Shown: positions 19,801 through 27,696 of the stretch, in pieces
Layout of the letters: the number at the start of each line of letters is the position of its first letter
Numbering within the stretch: position 1 is the first letter of the stretch
Origin: CAYPTY01 sp964413935
GTDB taxonomy: Bacteria > Bacteroidota > Rhodothermia > Balneolales > Balneolaceae
Assembly: GCA_964413935.1 (NCBI GenBank)
Contig: CAYPTY010000015.1
Coordinates: forward strand, 1 to 64,000
Reading direction: 5' to 3'
Length of the DNA stretch: 64,000 nucleotides
Program-made: the position numbers and the translations under genes
Notes under the pieces: generated by a model
Told to the model about the DNA's origin: nothing
The model's database searches: none
Seen by the model: the letters and a program-made list of their open reading frames with translations, nothing else

Positions 19801-20222
19801 TCACCGGTTTGAGGGTTTTGACGCTTACCTGCATCCCGATAATTAATGATTACCGGGTTCAGAAGAGTATCCGCAACACCTACACCGTAAAAATCTTCGT
19901 ATTTCACTCGTTCACCGGGTACCACACCAGCAACAATTACACCAACACCGTCAATATGCCGGCCACCAACACCGCGTGGCCATACTCCCCAGGGTAAATC
20001 ACCCCAGCGTGACATCTCACCGTGGTTTCGATAGTTGGTTTCAATGAGGTTACCATCCAGAATACCCCGGGCTACTACACCGATGCGGCCACGGTAGACC
20101 ACACCATTGTATTCATCCGGAATTTCCTGCGCAAAAAGTTCCTGAGGCAGGATCAGGAGAGCTAAGAGGATTGCTGCAAATCTGCCTAATCTGTTTTTCA
20201 TCACCATCACGTTTAGAATCAT
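16830..20222 (-). CDS. Very large secreted protein with acidic Ca-binding-like stretches and T9SS-type tail
   Basis: A 1,130-residue protein with a signal peptide (LALLILPQELFAQE). Several Asp/Asn-rich stretches resemble calcium loops: DDDGLDNDQDGITDES near 350, DINGNGIREDGE near 430, and DVDQDGVLSRPDE near 980. A fibronectin III-like part is near 605-700 (RVTLSWDDI, YKLYKG). The C-terminus (VVPNPYIAAADW, TIRIFNIRGELIKTI, FGVYFYHVD, DKFAIIK) is a FlgD/T9SS-type sorting domain. The start overlaps the stop of the upstream TonB receptor by one base (TAATG), so they are coupled; Met6 or Met8 are alternative starts. Function unknown; likely a surface partner of that receptor. Confidence 0.8.
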   Translation of the reverse strand: MILNVMVMKNRLGRFAAILLALLILPQELFAQEIPDEYNGVVYRGRIGVVARGILDGNLIETNYRNHGEMSRWGDLPWGVWPRGVGGRHIDGVGVIVAGVVPGERVKYEDFYGVGVADTLLNPVIINYRDAGKRQNPQTGELWGWLPLPGFNNPDRVDPVTGQASPTPALSDDPTSWPDFWPDRINEEIFGWAGSWNGLFGRGVLNADLESYYVMDDFSDFEYGLRDNGNPYSEFGVFYPSPSDSTMGGLGTQTSVRILQWANVLAEDTMFLLYRITNQGEFPHRDLYFVQIVDYGIGNEEIDDNASYDPILDVVYGWDTNGIGTPTTGGGTYATGYTGFAFLESPANDDDGLDNDQDGITDESRFDENYLLLVGGEIENYVNSTYAVSDFENFYGPVTERPAYQAGIWYTTDENLDWVGFNDINGNGIREDGETLNNDVGRDGLGTFDLGYLGPDEGEGDGIPTQGEPNYNELDVDESDQIGLRGFDLNTRPFYESGDNLRLDTWLFDRILISEFPLGSDVIDINDVVNDEPFALFMSGPVQLLPEETDFFSTAWIFGDDEGDFFRNRRTVQAIYNADYNFAQPPIVPTLSAAAGDRRVTLSWDDISIDSFDRFTQEFDFEGYKLYKGTNNILSDARTISDVNGTPTFYEPIAQFDLDNGINGPVTVLDGRAVYNLGDDTGLQFNYVDTDVLNGKTYYYALVAYDRGFIPPAGSGAAGIDPQENVFNISVDLSGQVTGTSINAKVVTPLTSPAGFRQGGATVDLSQVTGGNATGGAAVSVSIREELDETKQYRINFFDSTVTNADFYVTTEYEMIELTNSDTLIPRSPFQNFTPIVDGFSVELFNDPPADINEDRTGYIGNEGSENEIFSNDPINLDNVDTDWIVDIEKNSSGVATNSNYDYELLFVDPADSIYTPPRVLGATFDRIDIPVFARNLSLDQPAGIFVVDVDQDGVLSRPDELYIADPDGRRWRQRYVITFLGAGVNPPDPGNKIRISSTRSFGSGDFFEFGVIDAQVDNELASQQLENIYVVPNPYIAAADWERAQNRDQVGRGERKIYFFNVPQTCTIRIFNIRGELIKTINHDGGLTEGAVSWDLQSDNNEDIAFGVYFYHVDAPGVGEYTDKFAIIK

Positions 20223-22969
20223 TAAAACTTGTACTGTAGGCCGAGGAATACACTTCTCGGAGCCCCTACCCGACTTCGGTCGAGTACGTATTCATTAATA
20301 GAGTTAAGACCCCGGGCTAATGCACCGGCCCGAATGTCTCTGGATGCCTGTACACTCTGCGTTGCCAGCCCGGTATCTTCGTATACTCCAAAGTCAGGAG
20401 AAGTATCAAATACGTTATCAACCTGCAGGAATAATTGAATATTCTGTTTAATCATTGGAGGAGAGTAATAGGCCCGGAAGTCCGTGTTGAAGAACAGTGG
20501 CCGGTCTTCATTATTATTAATGAACGATCTGGAGTCATCCCTAACCGTGGTATAGGGTGTCCCCGTCCGGATATTGTTTAGCATAGATAAGCTCAAGCCC
20601 ACCTTGGTATTCCAGGTGAAGGTTGAGTTCAGCACATTTCGGCGATCCCAGTTCAGTCTGCGCAGTCGTATTACAGGATCCAGACCGGAAATTCTTCTCT
20701 GGAAGGTTTCGCTTGGATCCGAAGCCGAACCGGTTGCAAACTGCAGTGTGTAATCCACGGTCCAGTTGATAGGGCCGTTGCTGCGCTGATACAGAGAAAG
20801 GGTAACCCCTTTGATGGTTCCGTAATCAATATTCACATTTCGTCCGCGGGGAACCGGGTTGTCTGTAATAAAGGCTACGGTAGTCAGGTTTCGGATGTCT
20901 TTTGCAAAAACGGTCAGGTCCAGCCCGAGATTATCCGTCAAGGCCTGCTGAAGTCCGATTTCGAAGGCAAGCGTACGTTCGGGGTCCAGATTCGCATTAC
21001 CAAAGTTCACCTGACTGGCCGCATTATCTACCAGGAAGTTCGGATTGGCATACAGGAAGTTTAACTGAGGGTTCTGATAGAACAGACCGGCAGAAAAACG
21101 AATCACACCGGTTTCAGACATGGGGAAGGCAACACCCAGTCGCGGACTCAGATAGAGGTTGATGTCTGTATCTTTTCGGTTTGAAACCGTGTTACCATTC
21201 TCATCCACAAAAGTCTCTTCAAGCACACCGTCTTCATCGAAATCTGGCAGGTCATATCTGCGGGCTACCTGATAATCTGCATCAAAATAATCGAGGCGAA
21301 GACCGGCATTGATGATCAGACGATCCAGCTCAATTTTGGTTTGTGCATAGGTTGCCGCCTCAATAGGATTGGCAGCCAGTTCGTTATTCTGAAACGGGTT
21401 TTCCTGGGGAATCACTTCGTTGGTGAGTTCATCCACCAGAATACCGGCCGAGTTATTGTCGATGGTATGCATACGCATAGAGAAGCCGGTCTTGAACTGA
21501 ATGCGCTTTGTCACCTGTGAAGTAATATCACCTACTACGGTGTGGGTCTCTGTCAGGTCTCTGGATGAAACCAGATAATTACCGCCGAGAAAGAAACCAT
21601 ATTCCCCACTGGTTGCCGACCGACTCACCGGTTCATACCTGGCATCGTTTGGATCGTCATATAGTTTAAACTCACCTTCATCTCTCAGGTAACTGTAGGA
21701 AAGGTTTGCAAAGGTATTGGCCCCTAAGGTATAGCGGGCGCCCAGAATATGAGTCTGGTTATAACCGTAAAATTGATTAATACCATCGGGATTATACTTA
21801 TAGTTATGATCGTAATTCCGACCATTCAGATCCTGCCAGAACAGGGTATAATCCAGTTTTAAACGGCTGTTTATCTGATATACCAATGATGAGTTAATCG
21901 AAAATCTGTTCGTGAAGTTAACCGCCTCGAAGTCACCATTACCGGTGGACTGTATAATCCAGGTATTGGGGGCACCGCTGTTCACATTAAAGGATAAATC
22001 ACCGGGCTGAAAAAGCTCCCGGCCAATTAAATGTCCTTCCTGACTGAAATAACGAACCGTACTCTGGATACTGAGTTTTTCCTTTATGATAGGTCCGCCA
22101 AGTGAAACCTGAACGTCCTGAGTGCCTAATGGATTGGCCGCCTCAAAGAAGTTGACGCTTTCTGCTTCGAAATCGTCGATGGTCAGGAAACTACCCGGTG
22201 ATGTATTTCTGGAAACCAGGTCAAATTCCCGGATCGATGCAAAACCCCCTACATAGCCGAGAAAATTACCGGACCAGTCGTTGCTGACCCCTTTGGTAAC
22301 AATGTTTACCACGCCACTGAGGGCCTGTCCATATTCTGCGTTAAAAACTCCACTGATTACCTCAAGACTGGAAACCATATTTTGTTCCACCTCAAACGAA
22401 GCCTGATTGTTAAAGGCATTGTTGATGGGAACCCCGTTTACCAGATAGGCAACCTCACCAATCCGGCCGCCTCTGAAGTGGCCGTCTACCACACCAGCCT
22501 GCTGGTTGATGGCTTCATCCACACTAACAATAGGAAGATCTTCAAGCTGTTCTGCACTTACATAGGATGTGGTCGTGGTCCGGTCCACTTCAACAATGGG
22601 ACGCTCAGCCACAACAACCACCTCTTCCCCTTCAATTACGGCTTCACGAAGTATGGCATTGACTGTGGTGGTTTTATCTACAATCACTTCCACATTTTCC
22701 ACCTTATGGGTGGCAAAACCAAGAAAACTGAATACGATAACGTATTTACCGGGTTTGATATTGATGATGGTGTATTCACCTTCGGCATCGGTCAGCGTAC
22801 CCTTGGTAGTACCCTCAATAAAGACCTGAACACCGGCCAGGGGAATGCCCTGATCATCTACCACTTTTCCCGAAATTTTACCGGTTGTTCCCGCATGAGC
22901 AAAATCTGTAGTTAGCGAAAAAAGGAGAACAAACAGTGAGCTTATAGTGAGGCTTAGGATTCTTTTCAT
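20222..22969 (-). CDS. TonB-dependent receptor with carboxypeptidase-regulatory-like N-terminal domain
   Basis: About 915 residues when started at the ATG at 22967-22969, which directly precedes the signal peptide MKRILSLTISSLFVLLFSL; upstream in-frame Met codons would place extra residues before it and overlap a terminator. Domains: a CarboxypepD_reg-like beta-sandwich (GKISGKVVDDQGIPLAGVQV to about residue 95), a plug (about 120-235, with YLVNGVPI, EVISGVFNAEYGQALSGVVN), then a 22-strand type barrel ending LGLQYKF with terminal Phe. It imports a substrate through the outer membrane using TonB. No SusD-like partner is adjacent; instead a large secreted protein and a PorV barrel follow. Confidence 0.9.
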   Translation of the reverse strand: MKRILSLTISSLFVLLFSLTTDFAHAGTTGKISGKVVDDQGIPLAGVQVFIEGTTKGTLTDAEGEYTIINIKPGKYVIVFSFLGFATHKVENVEVIVDKTTTVNAILREAVIEGEEVVVVAERPIVEVDRTTTTSYVSAEQLEDLPIVSVDEAINQQAGVVDGHFRGGRIGEVAYLVNGVPINNAFNNQASFEVEQNMVSSLEVISGVFNAEYGQALSGVVNIVTKGVSNDWSGNFLGYVGGFASIREFDLVSRNTSPGSFLTIDDFEAESVNFFEAANPLGTQDVQVSLGGPIIKEKLSIQSTVRYFSQEGHLIGRELFQPGDLSFNVNSGAPNTWIIQSTGNGDFEAVNFTNRFSINSSLVYQINSRLKLDYTLFWQDLNGRNYDHNYKYNPDGINQFYGYNQTHILGARYTLGANTFANLSYSYLRDEGEFKLYDDPNDARYEPVSRSATSGEYGFFLGGNYLVSSRDLTETHTVVGDITSQVTKRIQFKTGFSMRMHTIDNNSAGILVDELTNEVIPQENPFQNNELAANPIEAATYAQTKIELDRLIINAGLRLDYFDADYQVARRYDLPDFDEDGVLEETFVDENGNTVSNRKDTDINLYLSPRLGVAFPMSETGVIRFSAGLFYQNPQLNFLYANPNFLVDNAASQVNFGNANLDPERTLAFEIGLQQALTDNLGLDLTVFAKDIRNLTTVAFITDNPVPRGRNVNIDYGTIKGVTLSLYQRSNGPINWTVDYTLQFATGSASDPSETFQRRISGLDPVIRLRRLNWDRRNVLNSTFTWNTKVGLSLSMLNNIRTGTPYTTVRDDSRSFINNNEDRPLFFNTDFRAYYSPPMIKQNIQLFLQVDNVFDTSPDFGVYEDTGLATQSVQASRDIRAGALARGLNSINEYVLDRSRVGAPRSVFLGLQYKF

Positions 22970-22989
22970 AACATACATCGATAATATAA

Positions 22990-23021
22990 AAAATGCGGGT
23001 GCGGAAAAGATCCGCACCCGC
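22990..23021 (-). terminator. Intercistronic terminator between binding-protein and TonB receptor genes
   Basis: A perfect 10-bp stem (22995-23004 with 23012-23021, seven-base loop). On the minus strand it is followed by AUUUUUUAU, a good intrinsic terminator 20 bases past the stop codon of the upstream gene. The downstream receptor must either use read-through or its own start site. Confidence 0.8.
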
Positions 23022-23041
23022 TTGTTTTAGCTACTTAAGCA

Positions 23042-25267
23042 CTATTTGATCAGCATCATTTTCTTCGTAGCAACGAAGTTGTCTGAAGTACTGATTCTGT
23101 AGAAATAAACACCGGAAGAAAGTCTGGAAGCGTCAAACACTTTCATGTGCTGACCTGCCGTCATTTTTTCCTGATTAGCCAGTACGGCTACTTTCTGACC
23201 CAGTACGTTAAACACTTCAAGTGTCACATCAGCAGCGCTTTCAATGGTGAAGCTGATGTTTGTAGTTGGGTTGAATGGGTTTGGATAGTTCTGATCCAGA
23301 TTGAAGGTGTAGGGGCTTTCAAAGGTGAGTTCATCATCATTTGAAGTTACCACTCTGTTAGCACCAACAAAGGCAATTACCTGCCATTTATTAGGTGTAT
23401 TCCACCATCCGTCACCACCTGCGTTTTCTGACCAGGTAATCTGAGTTTCACGTACACCTGTCTCATCTGCGTCGTTAAGACCTATGTTAAATGGATAGGT
23501 AGTAACACCATCAGAGTCTGGGAAATCGAAAGCTACGTTTGCTGAGTCACCGCCACTGAGTTCAATGGTATTGACCAGTGTGAGCAGTCTATATCCGGTA
23601 TCAGAGGTATCTGAAACAGACTGAGAATTTGGAATTTCAGCATTCAGCACCTGAGACACGAATGTAAATGGTGATTCATCTGCAAAGAGTCCAAACCGGA
23701 ACTGATAGTCAGGCTCATCGCCGAACTCCATATTACCGTGGCTTGAACCAATAATGAATGATTCTGGTGAATAATTACCCAGACCCATTTCAATACTGTC
23801 ATTGTTCCAGGCACCGGAAGCTGCGCCATTTCTATCGCCGGCAGCATTTGCGAATACTAATATATCATCGGTGATTTCGGCATAGATGATGAGTTCATCA
23901 AACTCAGCACCGTAACCAATCCACCACTTACCTGAAATATCGGAATCGCCACTACCGCCGTCACCGTTTTCAATCTGCTTACGGTTTTCGTCGACTGTGA
24001 ACGGAACATAGTCATCCGGGAAGAAGCTGGCCAGCGTTGCTGCTTCAGGCATAGTGCCATCAAAGAGGGCATCTATAACCGCATTAATAGCGGTTTCAGA
24101 AAGCTCATAAGCATAGTTTTCGAGCACATCTGTAGCACCGGTTACACTGGTTGCTGTGGGATCACTTTGGGCACCAAAAGGTGACTTAGCGGTTACCGCA
24201 TAGAAGGCTGTGAAATCATCAGCCAGACTGGCATGAGGTGCGGTAATGGTGTGATCGTATGAACGAGCCCCATCAAATGGCACAGAACCTAATTTTACCA
24301 CTCCATCCGCAAACACATCGGTAATGGCGCTTTCACTGAAATAAACATCATATCCGCCTGATCCGCTTACTTCACCCCAGGTTAAGGTATTGGTACCATT
24401 GGCGTTAGAAGCACTTACAGTAGCTACGGGTGATGGTGGTGTATCTACCAGTTCAGAAGGAGGAACACCAATAGACATATAGTCAATCCAGTAAGAACCG
24501 GCTCCATCCGCATGATCCTGATGGCGGCCAATATACTTAACGGAGAACCAGTCAAATTCCTGCCAGTTTGGATCGCTTTCGTCCCATACACCAACCGCAC
24601 TTGAAGCAGCCCATGCACCACCGTATTCCCAGTACTTCATCAGGGAATCAACCGGAACAAGAAGGTCATTACCATTGATGTCTTTACCGGTACCAACTAC
24701 ATCGGTTGTATCATTAAAGGCAAGCTGTAATGAATCAAGAGCAGCCTTGGTAATCGGAGGCAGTGGAATGGCAAAATCGTGCCACTGATTGTCGCGTGCC
24801 CAGTCAGGTACTCTCCAGCGTGCACGGAAAGGAAGGTCATCCGTTCCTGCAACACCACCGGTCTCTGTATCCAGAAAAGCCAGCCAGTCATTTTTAAACT
24901 TAGCGGTTGAGTCTACCATAATACGGATGTATAGGGTATCTGTATTGCCGTAAAGGGTGTCTGTCATCGCCAGCAGGTTTGCACCTACTGTACCGGCGGG
25001 GCCATTGGAACCCCAGCGGAAACCTTTTTCCGCCCAGTCCTGGCCGGTAATCTCAAAAACCTTATTACCGCTGGTTGGGTTAAGCGGGTCATTTACCACA
25101 TTACCTTCCAGGGTAGGAATTTGTACGTTTGCACCATCTATGAAAAAGATAAACTCTTCACTCAAATCTGCATTTGTGTATTGAGCTTGGACATTCACAG
25201 AGGATCCTATCAGAAAACAAATAGCCAGTAAGGATAGGGCTGACCATTTCGTAGTAGCTGTTTTCAT
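23042..25267 (-). CDS. Secreted carbohydrate-binding-type protein with CBM9-like and T9SS domains
   Basis: About 741 residues. The start is set at the ATG at 25265-25267 because AAGGA lies at good distance before it, while the ATG four codons upstream lacks a ribosome binding site. A signal peptide ends near NVQAQ. A beta-sandwich (30-250), a fibronectin III-like domain (about 270-365) and a CBM9-like domain (about 375-635, with WIGYGAEFDELIIYAEITDD and DSIEMGLG) follow. The tail NYPNPFNPTTNISF to KKMMLIK is a T9SS type A domain. CBM9-like domains bind sugar chain ends, so it is probably a surface glycan-binding protein. It is first in the minus-strand operon and faces the LacI gene across a 325-base gap. 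Confidence 0.8.
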   Translation of the reverse strand: MKTATTKWSALSLLAICFLIGSSVNVQAQYTNADLSEEFIFFIDGANVQIPTLEGNVVNDPLNPTSGNKVFEITGQDWAEKGFRWGSNGPAGTVGANLLAMTDTLYGNTDTLYIRIMVDSTAKFKNDWLAFLDTETGGVAGTDDLPFRARWRVPDWARDNQWHDFAIPLPPITKAALDSLQLAFNDTTDVVGTGKDINGNDLLVPVDSLMKYWEYGGAWAASSAVGVWDESDPNWQEFDWFSVKYIGRHQDHADGAGSYWIDYMSIGVPPSELVDTPPSPVATVSASNANGTNTLTWGEVSGSGGYDVYFSESAITDVFADGVVKLGSVPFDGARSYDHTITAPHASLADDFTAFYAVTAKSPFGAQSDPTATSVTGATDVLENYAYELSETAINAVIDALFDGTMPEAATLASFFPDDYVPFTVDENRKQIENGDGGSGDSDISGKWWIGYGAEFDELIIYAEITDDILVFANAAGDRNGAASGAWNNDSIEMGLGNYSPESFIIGSSHGNMEFGDEPDYQFRFGLFADESPFTFVSQVLNAEIPNSQSVSDTSDTGYRLLTLVNTIELSGGDSANVAFDFPDSDGVTTYPFNIGLNDADETGVRETQITWSENAGGDGWWNTPNKWQVIAFVGANRVVTSNDDELTFESPYTFNLDQNYPNPFNPTTNISFTIESAADVTLEVFNVLGQKVAVLANQEKMTAGQHMKVFDASRLSSGVYFYRISTSDNFVATKKMMLIK

Positions 25268-25592
25268 ATCATCCTTCATTTATTGAATAGTTAAACATTC
25301 CCTTTGATCGATATCTCATCAAAGAACAATGCTCCTGAGAAATCGAAAACTTCTCATAAAGATGTTATAGAAACGCTTCCATAATTTCAACTGCATTTTG
25401 ATTTTTTATCAGTTTTATGAAAATAATTCTCATAGTTATGATGTATCACCTCTGTGATGCATAGAAGGGGTATTGTTAACCAAGTATTAAGGTATTATTT
25501 GAAATTTATTCCCATTTGATAAACATTTTTTTAAGAATTTTTGTATCGTTACTGCGAATATTTCTTAGCATTCAGCTGATCGAGACAGGTTT
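25268..25592. other. Regulatory gap between the LacI gene and the binding-protein gene
   Basis: The only gene-free stretch over 300 bases apart from the pseudogene region. It is AT-rich and holds a LacI-type palindrome (25368-25383), an imperfect inverted repeat (25441-25449 with 25454-25462, four-base loop) and the start regions of two divergent genes. No small ORF with a convincing ribosome binding site was seen. Confidence 0.6.
25368..25383. promoter_or_regulatory. Putative LacI-family operator
   Basis: TAGAAACGCTTCCATA is centred on CG, with five of seven positions symmetric about the centre; on the other strand it contains TGGAAGCG, the classic LacI/GalR half-site. It lies about 100 bases upstream of the binding-protein start and 210 upstream of the LacI gene itself, so it could control both directions. 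Confidence 0.6.
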
Positions 25593-26597
25593 ATGAAGAC
25601 AACTTTAAATGATATCGCCGAGAAAACCGGCCTTTCGATATCAACTATTTCCAGGGTTTTAAGGGGTGAGTCCAAAACCAATTCCAAAAATGTGGATATG
25701 GTTATAGAAGCGGCACAGGAATTGAATTACCACATCAATACCAGATTGCTGAATACTGTTTATAACTTTAAGAAAACCTATCATGTGGCTTTGATTTCGC
25801 AGATTCATGTTGGGGAATTCTATGCTTCCTTTTTCAATGGACTGGATCAGGCTTCAAAGAAAAGCAACATCATACTTGGTCTATATAACATTGAGGAAGA
25901 GGTGGATGTGGTTATTGATCTTCTAAAATCCCTTTCCAATGACAATCTGGATGCAGCCGTCCTGTTTTTACCCAGCCTGAAAGAGCATGATTACTATAAA
26001 ATTATTGAGGATACCCCTTCTGATTTTTTCCTGATATCAGCGGCCTCACTCTTCCATCCCGTGCTGGATACCGTCACATTTGACTCCTACCGAGGCGGCT
26101 ACCTCGCGGCTAAACATTATGAGGAACAGGGGTATGTGGATCTCGGCTTTATTTCCGGGCCAACCTTCAGACAGGAAGCACTGCTCAGAAAGGGAGGGTA
26201 TACCGACTACATCAATCACCGTTCTGATATGAAATTGATCTGGCAGTATGAAGGTGACTATACCTACGACTGCGGAAAGGCGGCCTTTCATGATATGAAA
26301 AAGTCGGGTTTGCATCCCCGGGCAGTTTTTGCAAGTAATGATTATTCAGCACTCGGCTTTATTGAAGAAGCCCTGAAGGATGGCGTTGACATTCCTGGAG
26401 ATATTGCCGTTTGCGGCTTTGACAATCTGCCCATCTGTGAAATTGTACAACCCAAACTCACCACCATAGGAACTAATTTTGTTGATCTGGGCCACACGAT
26501 CTTCAATGTGATAAAAGAGAAAATGGAGAAACGTGAAGGTCACCGGGGAGTTTCGAGTATTGTACCGGTCGAAATCATTGTAAGAGATTCCACTTAA
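25593..26597 (+). CDS. LacI/GalR-family transcriptional regulator
   Basis: A 334-residue regulator. Residues 4-23 are the LacI helix-turn-helix (LNDIAEKTGLSISTISRVLRG). The hinge helix is somewhat divergent (NTRLLNT). The periplasmic-binding-protein-like effector domain runs 60-330, with FASNDYSALGFIEEAL and VCGFDNLPICEIVQPKLTTI. Such proteins respond to sugars or oligosaccharides. It is divergent from the TonB receptor operon and 12 bases upstream of a GH5 gene in the same direction, so it sits at the hub of the glycan locus. A fitting operator is in the gap upstream of it. Confidence 0.93.
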   Translation: MKTTLNDIAEKTGLSISTISRVLRGESKTNSKNVDMVIEAAQELNYHINTRLLNTVYNFKKTYHVALISQIHVGEFYASFFNGLDQASKKSNIILGLYNIEEEVDVVIDLLKSLSNDNLDAAVLFLPSLKEHDYYKIIEDTPSDFFLISAASLFHPVLDTVTFDSYRGGYLAAKHYEEQGYVDLGFISGPTFRQEALLRKGGYTDYINHRSDMKLIWQYEGDYTYDCGKAAFHDMKKSGLHPRAVFASNDYSALGFIEEALKDGVDIPGDIAVCGFDNLPICEIVQPKLTTIGTNFVDLGHTIFNVIKEKMEKREGHRGVSSIVPVEIIVRDST

Positions 26598-26609
26598 AAA
26601 CATCATGCC

Positions 26610-27686
26610 ATGTCACATTTATCTGAAAAGCACCGATTAAGCTCATCAGGCTTGCTTTTAATGATGCTGGCCTCTCTATTTTTAATGCAGTGTTCCACAA
26701 CCAGCAGTCAGCGAGAAAGGGATATCGGAATTCCGGAGCCCCTGGACCCATATGAGCAGAACACAAAGCTTGGACGGGGCATTAACCTGGGCAACATTTT
26801 TGAAGCTCCCGAAGAAGGTGCCTGGGGTTTGTTTATGGAAGAAGAGTTCTTTAGACTGATCAAAGAAGCCGGTTTTGAATCAGTACGTATCCCGGTTCGA
26901 TGGTCGGCCCACACCACCGACAGCGCTCCCTACACCATCGACCCGGAATTTCTGGAACGGGTAGAGTGGGCCGTGGATAAAAGCCTGGATCAGGATTTGA
27001 TGGTCATCTTCAACATCCATCATTATGAAGAAATTTTTGATAATCCTGCCGGTGAGCGTGCCAAGTTCCTTTCCATCTGGGAGCAGCTATCCGATCATTT
27101 TAAAGACAAGCCAGGTGAGGTCATTTTCGAAATACTTAATGAGCCACACGGCAATCTGACTGCAGAACTCTGGAATATTATGCTGCCGGAAGCCCTCGAT
27201 ATCATCCGTGAACACAATCCCAATCGTACCGTCATGATCGGCGCTGCCGAGTGGGGTGGTATTCCCGGACTGCTCAAGCTTGAAATACCCGATGACGATA
27301 ATCTGATTGTTACGGTACACTACTACGAGCCATTCCAGTTTACCCATCAGGGGGCTGAGTGGGTTCAGGGCCAGGATGCCGACGAATGGCTGGGAACCAC
27401 CTGGGATGGCACCCCGGCCGAAGTTGCCGCTATTTCGGATCACTTCCAGCAGATTGTTAACTGGGGTGAGCAACGCAATGTGCCCATCAATATCGGTGAG
27501 TTTGGAGCTTATTCCAGAGCTGATTCTCCTTCACGTGCCCGCTGGACAGCCGAAATTGTTCGGTTTGCGCGCGACCACAATATGAGTTTCCATTACTGGG
27601 AGTTTGCATCCGGTTTTGGAATCTACAATTCCAATACGGGTGAGTGGAATTTCGAATTGCGCAATGCCCTGATCAATACCGAATGA
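26610..27686 (+). CDS. Glycoside hydrolase family 5 endoglucanase-type lipoprotein
   Basis: A 358-residue GH5 enzyme with a lipobox (LMQC, Cys about 28). Family features: LGRGINLGNIFEAP at the barrel start, VRIPVRW, FNIHHYEE, EILNEP with the predicted acid/base Glu178, VHYYEPFQFTHQGAEW, and IGEFGAY with the predicted nucleophile Glu297. The family cuts beta-1,4-glucans, beta-mannans or xyloglucan internally; the NLGNxFEAP start is typical of cellulase-like subfamilies. It starts 12 bases after the LacI gene and is likely in its transcript. The lipid anchor suggests action at a membrane surface. Confidence 0.9.
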   Translation: MSHLSEKHRLSSSGLLLMMLASLFLMQCSTTSSQRERDIGIPEPLDPYEQNTKLGRGINLGNIFEAPEEGAWGLFMEEEFFRLIKEAGFESVRIPVRWSAHTTDSAPYTIDPEFLERVEWAVDKSLDQDLMVIFNIHHYEEIFDNPAGERAKFLSIWEQLSDHFKDKPGEVIFEILNEPHGNLTAELWNIMLPEALDIIREHNPNRTVMIGAAEWGGIPGLLKLEIPDDDNLIVTVHYYEPFQFTHQGAEWVQGQDADEWLGTTWDGTPAEVAAISDHFQQIVNWGEQRNVPINIGEFGAYSRADSPSRARWTAEIVRFARDHNMSFHYWEFASGFGIYNSNTGEWNFELRNALINTE

Positions 27687-27696
27687 TGCGGCTGCA

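Noticed and set aside
20222..25267. Canonical SusC/SusD pair
   Set aside because: No SusD-like TPR lipoprotein flanks the TonB receptor; its neighbours are a CBM9-like T9SS protein and a large secreted protein.
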